This document shows, one piece after another, positions 8,830-18,153 of a DNA stretch of 64,000 nt. The notes beneath the pieces were generated by a model that ran no database searches, was not told where the DNA came from, and saw only the letters and a program-made list of their open reading frames with translations. The position numbers and the translations under genes were made by a program. Source of the DNA: Spirosoma pollinicola (GTDB lineage Bacteria; Bacteroidota; Bacteroidia; Cytophagales; Spirosomataceae); assembly GCF_002831565.1 (NCBI RefSeq), contig NZ_CP025096.1, positions 7,183,014-7,247,013 on the forward strand. Direction: 5' to 3'. Each line of letters opens with the position of its first letter. The first letter of the stretch is position 1.

Positions 8830-9949
8830 CCTCAGCGAATAACAATCGTTGTTTTGGTAAATCTGGATTTGTTTCGACCAGTGCGGCCTCTATGGCGGCA
8901 ATAAATTCATCGGCTGATGGACTTATCGAAACAACTGGCTCAAAGGCGGTTAAGTCGGTGAAATTTGTACTGACAACCGGTAAACCAGCCGCTAAATACT
9001 CATTGATTTTCAGCGGATAGATAGCCTTGGTCTGCTCATTTAAGTAAAACGGAATTAAGCCTACGTCCATTTTCGTCAAAAATTCAGGCAAACTGGAAGG
9101 CGGTTGTGAACCGGCGAGCATTACATTCGAAAATCGACCTAACCGCTGGGCCAGTGCCGGATCCGGTACCCGCCCCACAAACAGGAAACGAAAGTCAGGA
9201 AACTGATGGAAGCACCGTTCCAGTAAATCAATATCCAATCGATTGTCAATGGAGCCTATATAACCAATCGTTTTTGACTCCCGGTTAATGCGCGACACAT
9301 TGGCCCGACGAAACAGGGGTATATCGACGCCATTTTCAACCAGAAAGCAATTTGGTTGTAACCGGCGTTTGCTGGTGTACAAGCTATTGGAGGACGTAAT
9401 AACGGCATCGGCCTGTTGCAGCAGTTGCTCTTCGGCCACCTGCCCGTGTGCCCGACTCCAGGTTTCAGCCTCGATGGCGTCGTAGCAATAATAAACAAGT
9501 GCTTTTTCGGATAGCTTACCCGCCATACCAATGCCTACGGTTGGATGAAGGGCATTCAGAACAATAGGCGTTTTGAAGCCCAAACGCTGCATAGCCCGTC
9601 GGGTACTTTTTGTAATTCGGTGGGTATTCCACCGCAGCAAAGCGTTATATAGCCAACCCGGACGGAGTTGATTTATGGGTAACATGGGGGGAGGAATCAG
9701 CACATATACTTCGCGACCATCATCGAGCTGATGACAGGAAAGGCGATCCTTGTAGCCAATTACCTGAGCCAGTGGAATTTGCTTTTGTTTTCGAAAATAC
9801 TGCCATATATCCTTGACCGTACAGGCATAGTTTACAAAAAGCACTTGGTTATCGCCCGATAGCTCGGATAGCAGCTGCATAGTCGACTTTGTATAATCAT
9901 TTTCCCAATTCAACAGCCCTACACCAACAATATCATGTCCCTTTAACAT
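8720..9949 (-). CDS. GT-B fold glycosyltransferase
   Basis: The 409-residue protein has the GT4-type C-terminal half: IGYIGSIDNRLDIDLLE, FRFLFVGRV and a PLKINEYLAAGLPVVSTN donor-site region whose glutamate fits the family. The N-terminal half begins GHDIVGVGLLNWENDY and reads like Bacteroidota capsule glycosyltransferases. It is transcribed alone and leftward. About 36 C-terminal codons lie over the end of the acetyltransferase gene on the other strand. Specificity is unknown. Confidence 0.83.
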   Translation of the reverse strand: MLKGHDIVGVGLLNWENDYTKSTMQLLSELSGDNQVLFVNYACTVKDIWQYFRKQKQIPLAQVIGYKDRLSCHQLDDGREVYVLIPPPMLPINQLRPGWLYNALLRWNTHRITKSTRRAMQRLGFKTPIVLNALHPTVGIGMAGKLSEKALVYYCYDAIEAETWSRAHGQVAEEQLLQQADAVITSSNSLYTSKRRLQPNCFLVENGVDIPLFRRANVSRINRESKTIGYIGSIDNRLDIDLLERCFHQFPDFRFLFVGRVPDPALAQRLGRFSNVMLAGSQPPSSLPEFLTKMDVGLIPFYLNEQTKAIYPLKINEYLAAGLPVVSTNFTDLTAFEPVVSISPSADEFIAAIEAALVETNPDLPKQRLLFAEANSWENRGRQFGEVLANVLAQKSTLSPNTVVPDYIV

Positions 9950-10168
9950 ATGGTCGTTATATCCGGATTTAGTAGAGGTGAAGACATAATTGGTCTACCA
10001 GCATATCCTTATTAACAAAAGTAATTATTTTGAAAATAAAAAGTGTAATTAGCTCATAAACAATAAACTAAAATACTTAATATTGCCAGTATTAATGCTT
10101 AAAAAGCCATATCTATACCGTTTCCCAATAAGTATTTTATATCTCCGAACTTGTTAAATGCATTTACT

Positions 10169-11032
10169 ATGAGACTGTTTACCATACCTGAATGGGTACA
10201 GAAACACACCCAATTTGCTGGAAAAGGAAGCACGATCAGCGCAAATGAGCTTCAATCGTTAAAAGCTAACTTACAGCAATTCAGCGTATCAGACCCTGAA
10301 GTATCCATTGTTATTCCAGCTTATAACGAAGAAGAAAACATCCTTCAGACCCTCTCGTCGCTTGCTTGTTTGAAAACATCGTATCGTACAGAACTGATTG
10401 TGGCTAACAATAACTCTGCCGATAGAACGCAGGAGCTTCTTGATTTGTGTGGTGTGCAGTCAGTCTTTGTCGCCGATCAAGGCATAAGCTACGCCCGCCA
10501 GGCAGGCCTCGATAAAGCGAGAGGTACGTATATTGTTAGCGCCGACGCTGATAGTCTGTATCCTCCTGATTGGCTCGATGCGCTGGTAACACCGCTGAAA
10601 CAACCGAATATTGCCTGTTCGTACGGCACCTATTCCTTTATCCCCAGCGATAACAAAGCACGTTTTCCACTGGGTTTACATGAACTGACGTCTGAGACAT
10701 TCAAAAAAATCAAGCGAAAAAACCGGGAATTTGTTGATGTCATGGGCTTCAACTTTGCTTATCGCAAAGCAGATGGTCTGGCCGTTGGCGGCTTCCGGCA
10801 TGACCTCGACCGTAAGGCAACGGGTCGGTCTGAAGATGGCTGGATGGCCTATTGTTTATCCCAAAAGGGCGCACTTCATCGGGTTAGCTCCAGTAATGCG
10901 CGGGCCTGGACTGGTGACCGACGTTTAATGGAGTCGGGCAGTTTAGGAAAAGCCTATTTGTTCCGGGTGAAAAAAGAGATGAAACGATTGAATTTGTACT
11001 TCACCCGCAAGGGAGTTGTTAAACCGTTATAA
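10169..11032 (+). CDS. GT2 family glycosyltransferase
   Basis: This 287-residue GT-A enzyme has VSIVIPAYNEEENIL, a VANNNSADRTQ nucleotide-binding stretch, the DxD-type motif in VSADADSLYPPDW and the RSEDGWMAYCLS acceptor-side motif. I chose the ATG at 10169; a TTG six codons earlier is possible but gives no family-like extension. It overlaps the convergent histidine kinase by 6 bases at its 3' end. It is the last glycosyltransferase of the exopolysaccharide region. Acceptor unknown. Confidence 0.84.
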   Translation: MRLFTIPEWVQKHTQFAGKGSTISANELQSLKANLQQFSVSDPEVSIVIPAYNEEENILQTLSSLACLKTSYRTELIVANNNSADRTQELLDLCGVQSVFVADQGISYARQAGLDKARGTYIVSADADSLYPPDWLDALVTPLKQPNIACSYGTYSFIPSDNKARFPLGLHELTSETFKKIKRKNREFVDVMGFNFAYRKADGLAVGGFRHDLDRKATGRSEDGWMAYCLSQKGALHRVSSSNARAWTGDRRLMESGSLGKAYLFRVKKEMKRLNLYFTRKGVVKPL

Positions 11033-12244
11033 TGGAAGATATACACTGAATGTAGTACCCTGACCGAGCTGGCTGCTGGCTGCAATTACGCCCCCGTGAT
11101 TGGTCACTACTTTTTCGCAAATTGCCAGGCCAATGCCCGTACCGGCATACTGGCTGACCCCATGAAGTCGCTGAAAGACCTGAAAAATTCGATCTACGTA
11201 TTTTTCATCAAAACCAATGCCGTTATCTGCCACATCAATCCGGCAGTATTTGTCAGCCTCTCTGACAGGCTGCACCAATGTAGGCAAGTTCCCAGCCTCT
11301 ACTACGTCTGCGCGAACAATTATAACAGGTGGTATACCTATCCGGCCAAACTTGATGGCGTTGCTCAGTAAATTTTGAAAGAGTTGGGTCAGTTGCGACA
11401 CATCGCCCTGCACCTTTGGTAGGGGCCCAAGTTCAACCTCGGCACCGGTTTCCTGAATGGACAATTCCAGATCAAGAAGAACGTCGGTTACAATATCGGT
11501 TAAGGATACCCACGACATGGCCTCTTTCCGGATAGAGAGACGGGAGAAAGTCAGCAAGTCTTTAATAAGTGTTGACATCCGGCGGGCCGCAACCTGCATA
11601 CGTTCCAGATACGTAATGCCATCGCCAAGTTCTATCGTATACTGGTCTTTTAGTATATCGCCAAATGACTGGATTTTACGCAGTGGCTCCTGCAAATCAT
11701 GCGAGGCTATGTAAGCAAACTCAGCCAGATTCTCATTCGATTTCTTGAGTTTCTGGTTGGCTTCCTTAAGTGCCTGCGTGCGTTCAGTAACCCGCTGCTC
11801 CAACACCTCGGCGCTCTGTCTCAGCGCTTCCTGCGCCTGTTTCAATTCCGTTATATCGAAAACAATACCGTTGAAACGAAGGATCTGGCCCTCCTCATTT
11901 AAAATGGTTCTACCTTTTGCCTGAACCCACCGATATGTTTCGTCTTCCCGCTGGGTTCTAAAGATTACGTTATGGTCACCGTCACTGTGGGGGCTTAGTA
12001 TCCGGGCATTGGCCTGCGCAACGCGTTCCTGATCATCTGGATGAACCTTGGCCAGCAGCGTGGCCGATGTGATATGCATATCGGCTGGCAGGCCAAATAA
12101 CTTCTTGCAAATATCTGACCATTGCGCCTGATTTGTTTCCAGATTATAATCCCACGTACCCACCTGAGCAGCTTGTAAGGCCAGTCGTAGTTGCTCAATT
12201 TCCAGAGCGGCTTCGTTATCAAAAGAGGTTTCTATGCCCGTCAT
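11027..12244 (-). CDS. PAS-domain sensor histidine kinase
   Basis: The 405-residue protein has a PAS/PAC domain (about residues 15-137, ending in the FDITELKQAQ signature), a coiled coil (138-178), a HisKA dimerisation domain with phosphoacceptor H182 in IASHDLQEPLRK, and a HATPase domain with N-box NLLSNAIKFG, G1 box DNGIGFDEKY and GTGIGLAICEK. No membrane segment or signal peptide is visible, so it is cytosolic. It is a phytochrome-like/HisKA-type kinase with no fused or adjacent response regulator. The single-receiver protein at 231-665 is a conceivable partner. Confidence 0.9.
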   Translation of the reverse strand: MTGIETSFDNEAALEIEQLRLALQAAQVGTWDYNLETNQAQWSDICKKLFGLPADMHITSATLLAKVHPDDQERVAQANARILSPHSDGDHNVIFRTQREDETYRWVQAKGRTILNEEGQILRFNGIVFDITELKQAQEALRQSAEVLEQRVTERTQALKEANQKLKKSNENLAEFAYIASHDLQEPLRKIQSFGDILKDQYTIELGDGITYLERMQVAARRMSTLIKDLLTFSRLSIRKEAMSWVSLTDIVTDVLLDLELSIQETGAEVELGPLPKVQGDVSQLTQLFQNLLSNAIKFGRIGIPPVIIVRADVVEAGNLPTLVQPVREADKYCRIDVADNGIGFDEKYVDRIFQVFQRLHGVSQYAGTGIGLAICEKVVTNHGGVIAASSQLGQGTTFSVYLPL

Positions 12245-12324
12245 TTGTTACCCGGTTAGTTTACTCAATTAACCAGCTAGCTAAGGTAGGGTAAATCAGG
12301 CATAGTCAAAACCGACAGTCTCTC

Positions 12325-13533
12325 TTATTTGAACGCGGGAATACCCGTGATTTCGGCGCCCAGAATAAGTAGTTGAATATCATGGGTTCCTTCGTAGGTA
12401 CTTACCGATTCAAGGTTCATCAGGTGGCGCATAATTGGGTAATCGCCCGAGATTCCCATAGCACCCAGAATCTGGCGGGCTTCGCGGGCAACCCGCAACG
12501 CCATCTCTACATTACTGCGCTTTGCCATCGAAATCTGTGCAACGGTGGCTCTGTCTTCGTTTTTAAGCATTCCAAGTCGCCAGCAAAGCAATTGTCCCTG
12601 AGTAATATCGGTCAGCATTTCGGCCAGTTTTTTCTGCACCAACTGAAAACTAGCAATGGGTTTGCCGAACTGAATCCGTTCGAGAGCGTACCGACGAGCC
12701 ACTTCATAGCATTCCATAGCTGCACCCAACGCGCCCCAGCTTATGCCGTAACGAGCCTGCTCCAAACATTTGAGCGCACTTTTCAGGCCAAAAGCTTCGG
12801 GCAGAATGTTTTCTTTAGGGACCTGAACATCGTTAAAAATGAGTTCGCCGGTAGTGCTGGCCCGTAGCGACCATTTGTTCTTTATCTCAGCTGAGGTAAA
12901 TCCTTCCAAGCCCCGCTCGACAATCAATCCACGTACTTTACCCTGATCATTTCTGGCCCAGACAATAGCAATATCAGCAATATTGGCATTGGTGATCCAG
13001 AGTTTCGAGCCGTTGAGCAGGAAATAATCACTGCGTTCAATAAAATTGGTTTCCATACCACCAGGGTCAGAGCCGTGGTTGGCTTCGGTGAGGCCAAAGC
13101 ACCCGAGCAATTCGCCTGTTGCCAGACGAGGCAGGTATTTTTGTCGCTGAGCCTCGGTACCAAAGGCCCAAATCGGGTACATCACCAGCGAGTTTTGTAC
13201 CGATACAATCGAGCGCATCCCCGAATCGCCCCGCTCAATTTCCTGCGTCATCAGGCCATACGAAATCTGATCCAGCCCTCCCCCGCCATACTCTGTCGGA
13301 ATGGTCGCACCAAATACCCCGATCTGCCCAAATTTCGGCACGATATGACTTGGGAACTCGGCCCGTTGGGCATATTCCTCGGCAATGGGCGTAATCTCAC
13401 GCTTTACAAAATTGCGTACAGCCGACCGAACCAGTTTGTGTTCAGCCGTGAGTAAGTCATCAAGACAGTAGAAATCCGGCGACTCAAACGAGTCGACCTT
13501 ATTCCGGGACGAGGTTAGGGTTGGGGATTGCAT
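12325..13533 (-). CDS. Acyl-CoA dehydrogenase, glutaryl-CoA dehydrogenase type
   Basis: The 402-residue flavoenzyme matches the length and motifs of glutaryl-CoA dehydrogenases, which oxidise and decarboxylate glutaryl-CoA to crotonyl-CoA in lysine/tryptophan breakdown. Seen are CFGLTEANHGSDPGGM in the FAD/substrate region, GAMGISGDYPIMRH, and the catalytic glutamate E381 in STYEGTHDIQ, the position used by this subfamily. An N-terminal extension of about 20 polar residues precedes the core. It is a stand-alone leftward gene. A medium-chain acyl-CoA substrate cannot be fully excluded. Confidence 0.87.
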   Translation of the reverse strand: MQSPTLTSSRNKVDSFESPDFYCLDDLLTAEHKLVRSAVRNFVKREITPIAEEYAQRAEFPSHIVPKFGQIGVFGATIPTEYGGGGLDQISYGLMTQEIERGDSGMRSIVSVQNSLVMYPIWAFGTEAQRQKYLPRLATGELLGCFGLTEANHGSDPGGMETNFIERSDYFLLNGSKLWITNANIADIAIVWARNDQGKVRGLIVERGLEGFTSAEIKNKWSLRASTTGELIFNDVQVPKENILPEAFGLKSALKCLEQARYGISWGALGAAMECYEVARRYALERIQFGKPIASFQLVQKKLAEMLTDITQGQLLCWRLGMLKNEDRATVAQISMAKRSNVEMALRVAREARQILGAMGISGDYPIMRHLMNLESVSTYEGTHDIQLLILGAEITGIPAFK

Positions 13534-13842
13534 AGGGGGTTAACTTGAAAAAAGTGGGGCTTGTTACCAGATGATCTAATTTCCTTAAAACTATTTAGCG
13601 TAAATAACTTTTCGCACAGTTAGGCTTAATTCCATGTATACTACTCATTATCAGAAGACAATACACACATTCATACCGTACTTACCGATAACTAACTATC
13701 GCTTACCCTTCCCTCAATTTATTCAGCAGGTAATTCTTTCGCTTAGTACCTATGCATGAGGCTAATTCTACCGCACACTTGCCTTAAAGTCAGTTCGTTA
13801 TATCTTCCACCCTGAGTTAATCACTCTTGAAACGCACCAGTC
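13534..13842. other. Intergenic region without a visible gene
   Basis: This 309-base stretch separates the divergent acyl-CoA dehydrogenase and Bor-like genes. No open frame with coding character and no convincing TAnnTTTG element were seen. It presumably holds the two divergent promoters. Confidence 0.5.
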
Positions 13843-14178
13843 ATGAAATCTACAACGCGTTTACGGATTCAACAAATCTCGCTGGTGAGTCTACTGTTTT
13901 TTACGCAGAGTTGTTATCACTATCGCATTACGACCTCAAAATTTGATCCGTCGACCGGCTATCAGAAAAAAACAGCGCACGCCTTTTTTTGGGGTTTGGT
14001 TCAGAAAAATGTTATTGCCACGAACTGCGATTCGCTGAATCTCAAAAGCCTCGACGAAGTTCGAATTACCAGCAACTTTGGCTATTCGGTCATTACGGTT
14101 GCTACGCTGGGCATCTGGAGTCCCGTCCAGATCGAATGGAAATGCCCAAAGCCCTGCCCCCACGAAGGTGAATTATAA
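13843..14178 (+). CDS. Bor-like small lipoprotein
   Basis: The 111-residue protein starts with a signal sequence ending LLFFTQSC, giving a lipidated cysteine at residue 24. The mature part has the layout of the phage lambda Bor/Iss lipoprotein family: an AHAFFWGLVQK block in the middle, a cysteine in VIATNCDSL, a hydrophobic YSVITVATLGIWSPVQI segment and a final WKCPKPC. In enterics Bor is an outer-membrane protein linked to serum resistance; the role here is unknown. The flavoprotein gene begins 27 bases downstream. The similarity is by eye and moderate. Confidence 0.6.
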   Translation: MKSTTRLRIQQISLVSLLFFTQSCYHYRITTSKFDPSTGYQKKTAHAFFWGLVQKNVIATNCDSLNLKSLDEVRITSNFGYSVITVATLGIWSPVQIEWKCPKPCPHEGEL

Positions 14179-14205
14179 TTTTCATGCTCCAAACCACCAC
14201 ACCCC

Positions 14206-15723
14206 ATGCGCATTCATCCCACCAACCAACGGAAATGGAAACCCCGCCATGAAACCTTCGAACAAGGTATCGAAAATCTATATGATTTAGTGAATGACGA
14301 GACAGATAGTATCGTTGATGATTACAACTCAACAACGGTCGGCATTCAGAAAATCATTGCGGAAGCTGTTCAGAAGAAACGCCACCTTCGCGCTATCGGT
14401 GGCGAATGGTCGTTCACGAAAATCTCCGCTACCGATGGCATCCTGCTTAATACGAAACTCCTGAATCTGACGATAAAAATCACCCCGTCGAGTGTTCAGG
14501 CCAGCTACCCAAAAACCGCCGATGATCTGTTTTTTTGTCAATGCGGGGTATCCGTTCAGGAAATAAGCGACAGGCTGCGAAAACGAAAACGGTCGCTCAT
14601 GACATCGGGGGCCAGCAACGGACAAACTATCGCCGGAGCATTATCGACCGGCACGCACGGGTCGGCCTTCGATGTTGGTTCCATCTCGAATTTTGTGGTT
14701 GGCCTTCACATCATTGTCAGCCCAACCCGGCACGTCTGGCTCGAAAAGAAGTCGTATCCGGTAGCGTCGACGTCATTCGTCAGGAAGATCAACGCCGAAC
14801 TGGTCCAGGATGATGAGTTGTTCAACGCGGCTCTGGTTAGCTTTGGGAGCTTTGGCTTTATCCACGGCGTCATGATCGAAACAGTTCCCCTTTTCCTGTA
14901 TGAGTGTTATCGGGAGCGAATGCTGATAGATGATGCGTTGTTAACGCTGATGACAACGCTTGACTTTACAGACTCTGCGTTGCCCTGCGGCAATGAGCGA
15001 CCCTATCATTTTCAGGCCTTACTCAACTTGTATGACATGGATAACGGCGCTTATATGACCAGCATGTACAAGCGCCCCTATACGGATAAATACACGCCCC
15101 CGGAAATTACATTAGGTGCTATTGGCCCCGGCGACGATGCACCCTCGTTTATCGGAAAGCTGACCGAAGGCCTGCCATCGCTGGTTCCGGCAATCGTGAA
15201 CGCCCTCACAAACTCAACCTACAAGCCGTTCAGTAAGGTGATGGGTACGCATGGTGAAATCTTCTCAAACACTGATATTCACGGCAAAGTGCTTAGCACG
15301 GCTATCGGGGTAGATGTTTCGAACGTGTTGCGAGTGAAGGACATAATACTGGACCTCAATGAAACAAATGGTCCTTTTACGGGTGTCGTGGCGTTTCGGT
15401 ATGTAAAAGGCACCGATGCCGTTCTGGGTTTCACCAGGTTCCCAACTACCTGTGTAATTGAACTGGACGGTATTTTTTCGAACCGCACGATTACATTTTG
15501 CGAAGCCTTGTGGGATACGTTAGAGACCGAGTCGATTCCGTTCACGTTTCACTGGGGCAAGATTCTGAAGCTGACAAAAGACCGTCTGCGCATGATGTAT
15601 TCAGATACCAACGTTGACCGATGGATAGCCGCCCGAAATAAATTGATGCAGGATGCAGACTGCATGCGTGTGTTCACAAACGATATGATGACTGAGCTTG
15701 GATTAAATACCGTTTTGACTTGA
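14206..15723 (+). CDS. FAD-linked oxidase, sugar-lactone oxidase-like
   Basis: The 505-residue protein has an FAD_binding_4 (PCMH) domain in the first 200 residues. HLRAIGGEWSFTK is followed by the flavin-binding SGASNGQTIAGALSTGTHGS, as in L-gulonolactone and D-arabinonolactone oxidases, then a substrate/cap region. No histidine for covalent FAD attachment stands out. No signal peptide is seen, so it is cytosolic. The substrate is probably an aldonolactone or related polyol (inference). The spacing suggests co-transcription with the lipoprotein gene. Confidence 0.75.
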   Translation: MRIHPTNQRKWKPRHETFEQGIENLYDLVNDETDSIVDDYNSTTVGIQKIIAEAVQKKRHLRAIGGEWSFTKISATDGILLNTKLLNLTIKITPSSVQASYPKTADDLFFCQCGVSVQEISDRLRKRKRSLMTSGASNGQTIAGALSTGTHGSAFDVGSISNFVVGLHIIVSPTRHVWLEKKSYPVASTSFVRKINAELVQDDELFNAALVSFGSFGFIHGVMIETVPLFLYECYRERMLIDDALLTLMTTLDFTDSALPCGNERPYHFQALLNLYDMDNGAYMTSMYKRPYTDKYTPPEITLGAIGPGDDAPSFIGKLTEGLPSLVPAIVNALTNSTYKPFSKVMGTHGEIFSNTDIHGKVLSTAIGVDVSNVLRVKDIILDLNETNGPFTGVVAFRYVKGTDAVLGFTRFPTTCVIELDGIFSNRTITFCEALWDTLETESIPFTFHWGKILKLTKDRLRMMYSDTNVDRWIAARNKLMQDADCMRVFTNDMMTELGLNTVLT

Positions 15724-15872
15724 GTACAGTTGCTGTACCTATGGGCTTTAGCCCGTAATTCGCCAAGTACCTAAATTGAGCTTAATCTCTCCCTGGCCTA
15801 TATGGCCCAGACTGCCAGACCAACCAACTGCACTGCGAAGCAACTGAATACACTAGGGTTGTCATAAAATTG

Positions 15873-15944
15873 GAACGCGGATTGAACGGATTGAACGGAT
15901 TTGCACAGATTCTATATCCGTCCAAATCCGTTCAATCCGCGTTC
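15873..15944. repeat. Intergenic inverted repeat with GGATTGAACGGATT units
   Basis: Arms 15873-15892 and 15925-15944 are perfect 20-base complements (GAACGCGGATTGAACGGATT). A partial second copy of the unit lies in the spacer. A smaller GGGCTTTAGCCC palindrome lies near 15750. The hairpin sits between convergent genes and may also terminate both transcripts. Confidence 0.75.
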
Positions 15945-15953
15945 TATATTTTC

Positions 15954-17915
15954 TTATTTACCACTAACCAGCCACGTAGCCAGGTCTTTTGCCGCCTGAA
16001 AGTTCTGGAACTTAGCCGGAATCCGGCGACCATCTACATATTCGTTGTACAGCCAGGGGTCGCCCACAGCAAACACGCGGCCCTTACCCACATTCGCAAC
16101 ACCCATAATCACATCGCCCGAATCGGTTACGACCGCTTTGGCTGGTGCCTTCACATCGAGCGGAGCCAACTCTTTAATATAAACTGTTTGAGTATGAGGG
16201 AATATACTATTTCCGGCGGGGATGCTAATTGTACCCTGATCCCACTGTGTTCCCTGCACCATGTTCCGATTTTTCGGCAGAAACTGCATTCCAAAGCGGG
16301 CAGCTAACTGACCGAAATGTTTATGCTCACAGTTCGATGTATCGTTGGCCATCAGCACCAGCGTACCACCCGCCCGTACCCAGGCATCAATCGCATTGAT
16401 ATCAGTTTCGCTAACGTAATTTGGTTTGGCTGTTTCCTTTGGCGTATCGGGGTCGACGATAATGTAAACGTCTACGCCTTTAAGCGAAGTTGCCGTTGGT
16501 GCACCAGATATGGTAGTTGTCTTAGCCCCCAGATTCTGAAAGATGTTGCCCCACCAGAAAAATCCCGAGTGCATCCGGTCGTCCCAGAGGTAATGAAAGG
16601 GTTCCTGTTCGCCTGTTGCGCTCTTCCGAAATTCGTGGTTGAAGTAGTTATCGACGGCCACCGTTTTCCCCTTCCCAATACTACGATCAGCCGGTGCGCC
16701 GGACCCTGCTATTTCCATTTCGACGCTAGCCATAATGAACGGCCCCACACCTTTCAAATCATCCTGACGCAGCGGTTCGCTCAGGTAATAGTCATAACTC
16801 CCATCGCGGTATGGCGTACCGCCCAGACCACCCACCAGCACGGTTTTCTCTAAGTGAATCTGGCCTTTGGCATCGGTCGAAATAAAGTTTTTCAGCATGC
16901 CGTCATATCCCTTTCGGGCTGATGCCAGCATCGTTTCGGGCAAATACCCCATCCGAACGCCTTTAGCAATGGCATAAACGAACATACCAGTGCCCGATGC
17001 CTCGACGTAGTTGCTCTTCTCACCTGGGCGATCTGTTACCTGATACCAACAGCCAGATTTCGGGTCCTGATACGTTACAATGGCAGGTATCGTCCGTTGC
17101 AGAATCGTGATCAGTTCAGCACGGCGAGGGTACGATTGCGGAATATAGTCCAGCACATCGACCAGTGCCATCACGTACCAGCCCATTGCCCGGCTCCAGA
17201 AATTGGGCGACTTACCCGTTTCTTTATTAGCCCATTTCTGCGCCCGGCTTTCATCCCAGCCATGATAGAGCAGGCCCGTTTTAGCATCGCGGGCATGGTT
17301 TTCCATCCACACAAACTGATTCACAATGTCGTCGAAATCCTTCTTATCCGTTCCGGCTGCACCGCCATATAATTTAGTATACTCCGCATAGAATGGCTCA
17401 GCCATGTACAAACCATCGAGCCACATCTGGTAAGGGTATCGTTTTTTATGCCAGAAACCGCCTTCGTTGGTACGAGGTTGCTGCGCCAATTGCTGACGAA
17501 GAACCGCAGCAGCTTTGCGGTATTTTTCATTGCCGGGCAGCGATTGCTGAGCCAGCATTAACAACGACCGACCGGGCGTTATATAGTCGATATTGTATTC
17601 ATCCATTTTATAGGTTCGAATAGTGCCGTCGGCGTTTACATATCGATCCATATTTTTCTGGATATACTGGAAATAGCGATCATCGGCGGTGCGGTACCAT
17701 ACTTGCTCGATGGCTTGCAGGATAACGCCCATTTCATACTCCCAGTGGGCATCTTTACCCTCCTTCACATACGCTATAGAATCGGCATTGTTGGCCATGA
17801 TGGTAGCTACCATACGTTGCGACCAGGGCGTATTGCGGTCGGGCGGGGCGGTCGTTGACTGCGCTAGTACTATATGGCTAAAAACCAGCAGGCAACCCAA
17901 AAGACTGAACTTCAT
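15954..17915 (-). CDS. Exported GH105 glycoside hydrolase with C-terminal DUF4350-like domain
   Basis: The 653-residue protein has a cleavable signal peptide (MKFSLLG... ending VLAQ). Residues of about 25-390 form a GH105 (alpha/alpha)6 unit of the YteR/YesR type, which removes unsaturated galacturonyl residues from rhamnogalacturonan fragments. WLDGLYMAEPFYAEY carries the likely general acid aspartate, and SRAMGWYVMALVDVLD is typical. The last 250 residues read like a DUF4350/glutamine-amidotransferase-like fold (GVDVYIIVDPDTP, WVRAGGTLVLMAND). No SusC/SusD pair is nearby, so this is not a classical utilisation locus. The exact substrate is uncertain. Confidence 0.83.
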   Translation of the reverse strand: MKFSLLGCLLVFSHIVLAQSTTAPPDRNTPWSQRMVATIMANNADSIAYVKEGKDAHWEYEMGVILQAIEQVWYRTADDRYFQYIQKNMDRYVNADGTIRTYKMDEYNIDYITPGRSLLMLAQQSLPGNEKYRKAAAVLRQQLAQQPRTNEGGFWHKKRYPYQMWLDGLYMAEPFYAEYTKLYGGAAGTDKKDFDDIVNQFVWMENHARDAKTGLLYHGWDESRAQKWANKETGKSPNFWSRAMGWYVMALVDVLDYIPQSYPRRAELITILQRTIPAIVTYQDPKSGCWYQVTDRPGEKSNYVEASGTGMFVYAIAKGVRMGYLPETMLASARKGYDGMLKNFISTDAKGQIHLEKTVLVGGLGGTPYRDGSYDYYLSEPLRQDDLKGVGPFIMASVEMEIAGSGAPADRSIGKGKTVAVDNYFNHEFRKSATGEQEPFHYLWDDRMHSGFFWWGNIFQNLGAKTTTISGAPTATSLKGVDVYIIVDPDTPKETAKPNYVSETDINAIDAWVRAGGTLVLMANDTSNCEHKHFGQLAARFGMQFLPKNRNMVQGTQWDQGTISIPAGNSIFPHTQTVYIKELAPLDVKAPAKAVVTDSGDVIMGVANVGKGRVFAVGDPWLYNEYVDGRRIPAKFQNFQAAKDLATWLVSGK

Positions 17916-18153
17916 CGTCGTTTTTCTTGATTATTACCCTAAATAGAACATTAAAGCCTGATTCTACCCTACTATTCAAGGCTAAATTGCTGAACCAAAC
18001 GACCTCTATACGCTCCACGTAAGGAATCTGGCAGAAATCAGACTGAAAGAACCCAAAGCCATGTGTACTTGTTAGTATATTGCAAAAACCTTACAGGATA
18101 ATTTTTTAGTTGCCTACCCGCCGTAACGACGAATCGTACCGGCTTTTTTAACG

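Noticed and set aside
12373..12867. 164-codon plus-strand frame over the acyl-CoA dehydrogenase
   Set aside because: Shadow of a strongly conserved enzyme gene on the other strand.
15870..16853. Two plus-strand open frames opposite the GH105 gene
   Set aside because: They have no recognisable motif, and the minus strand carries a complete, family-like protein.
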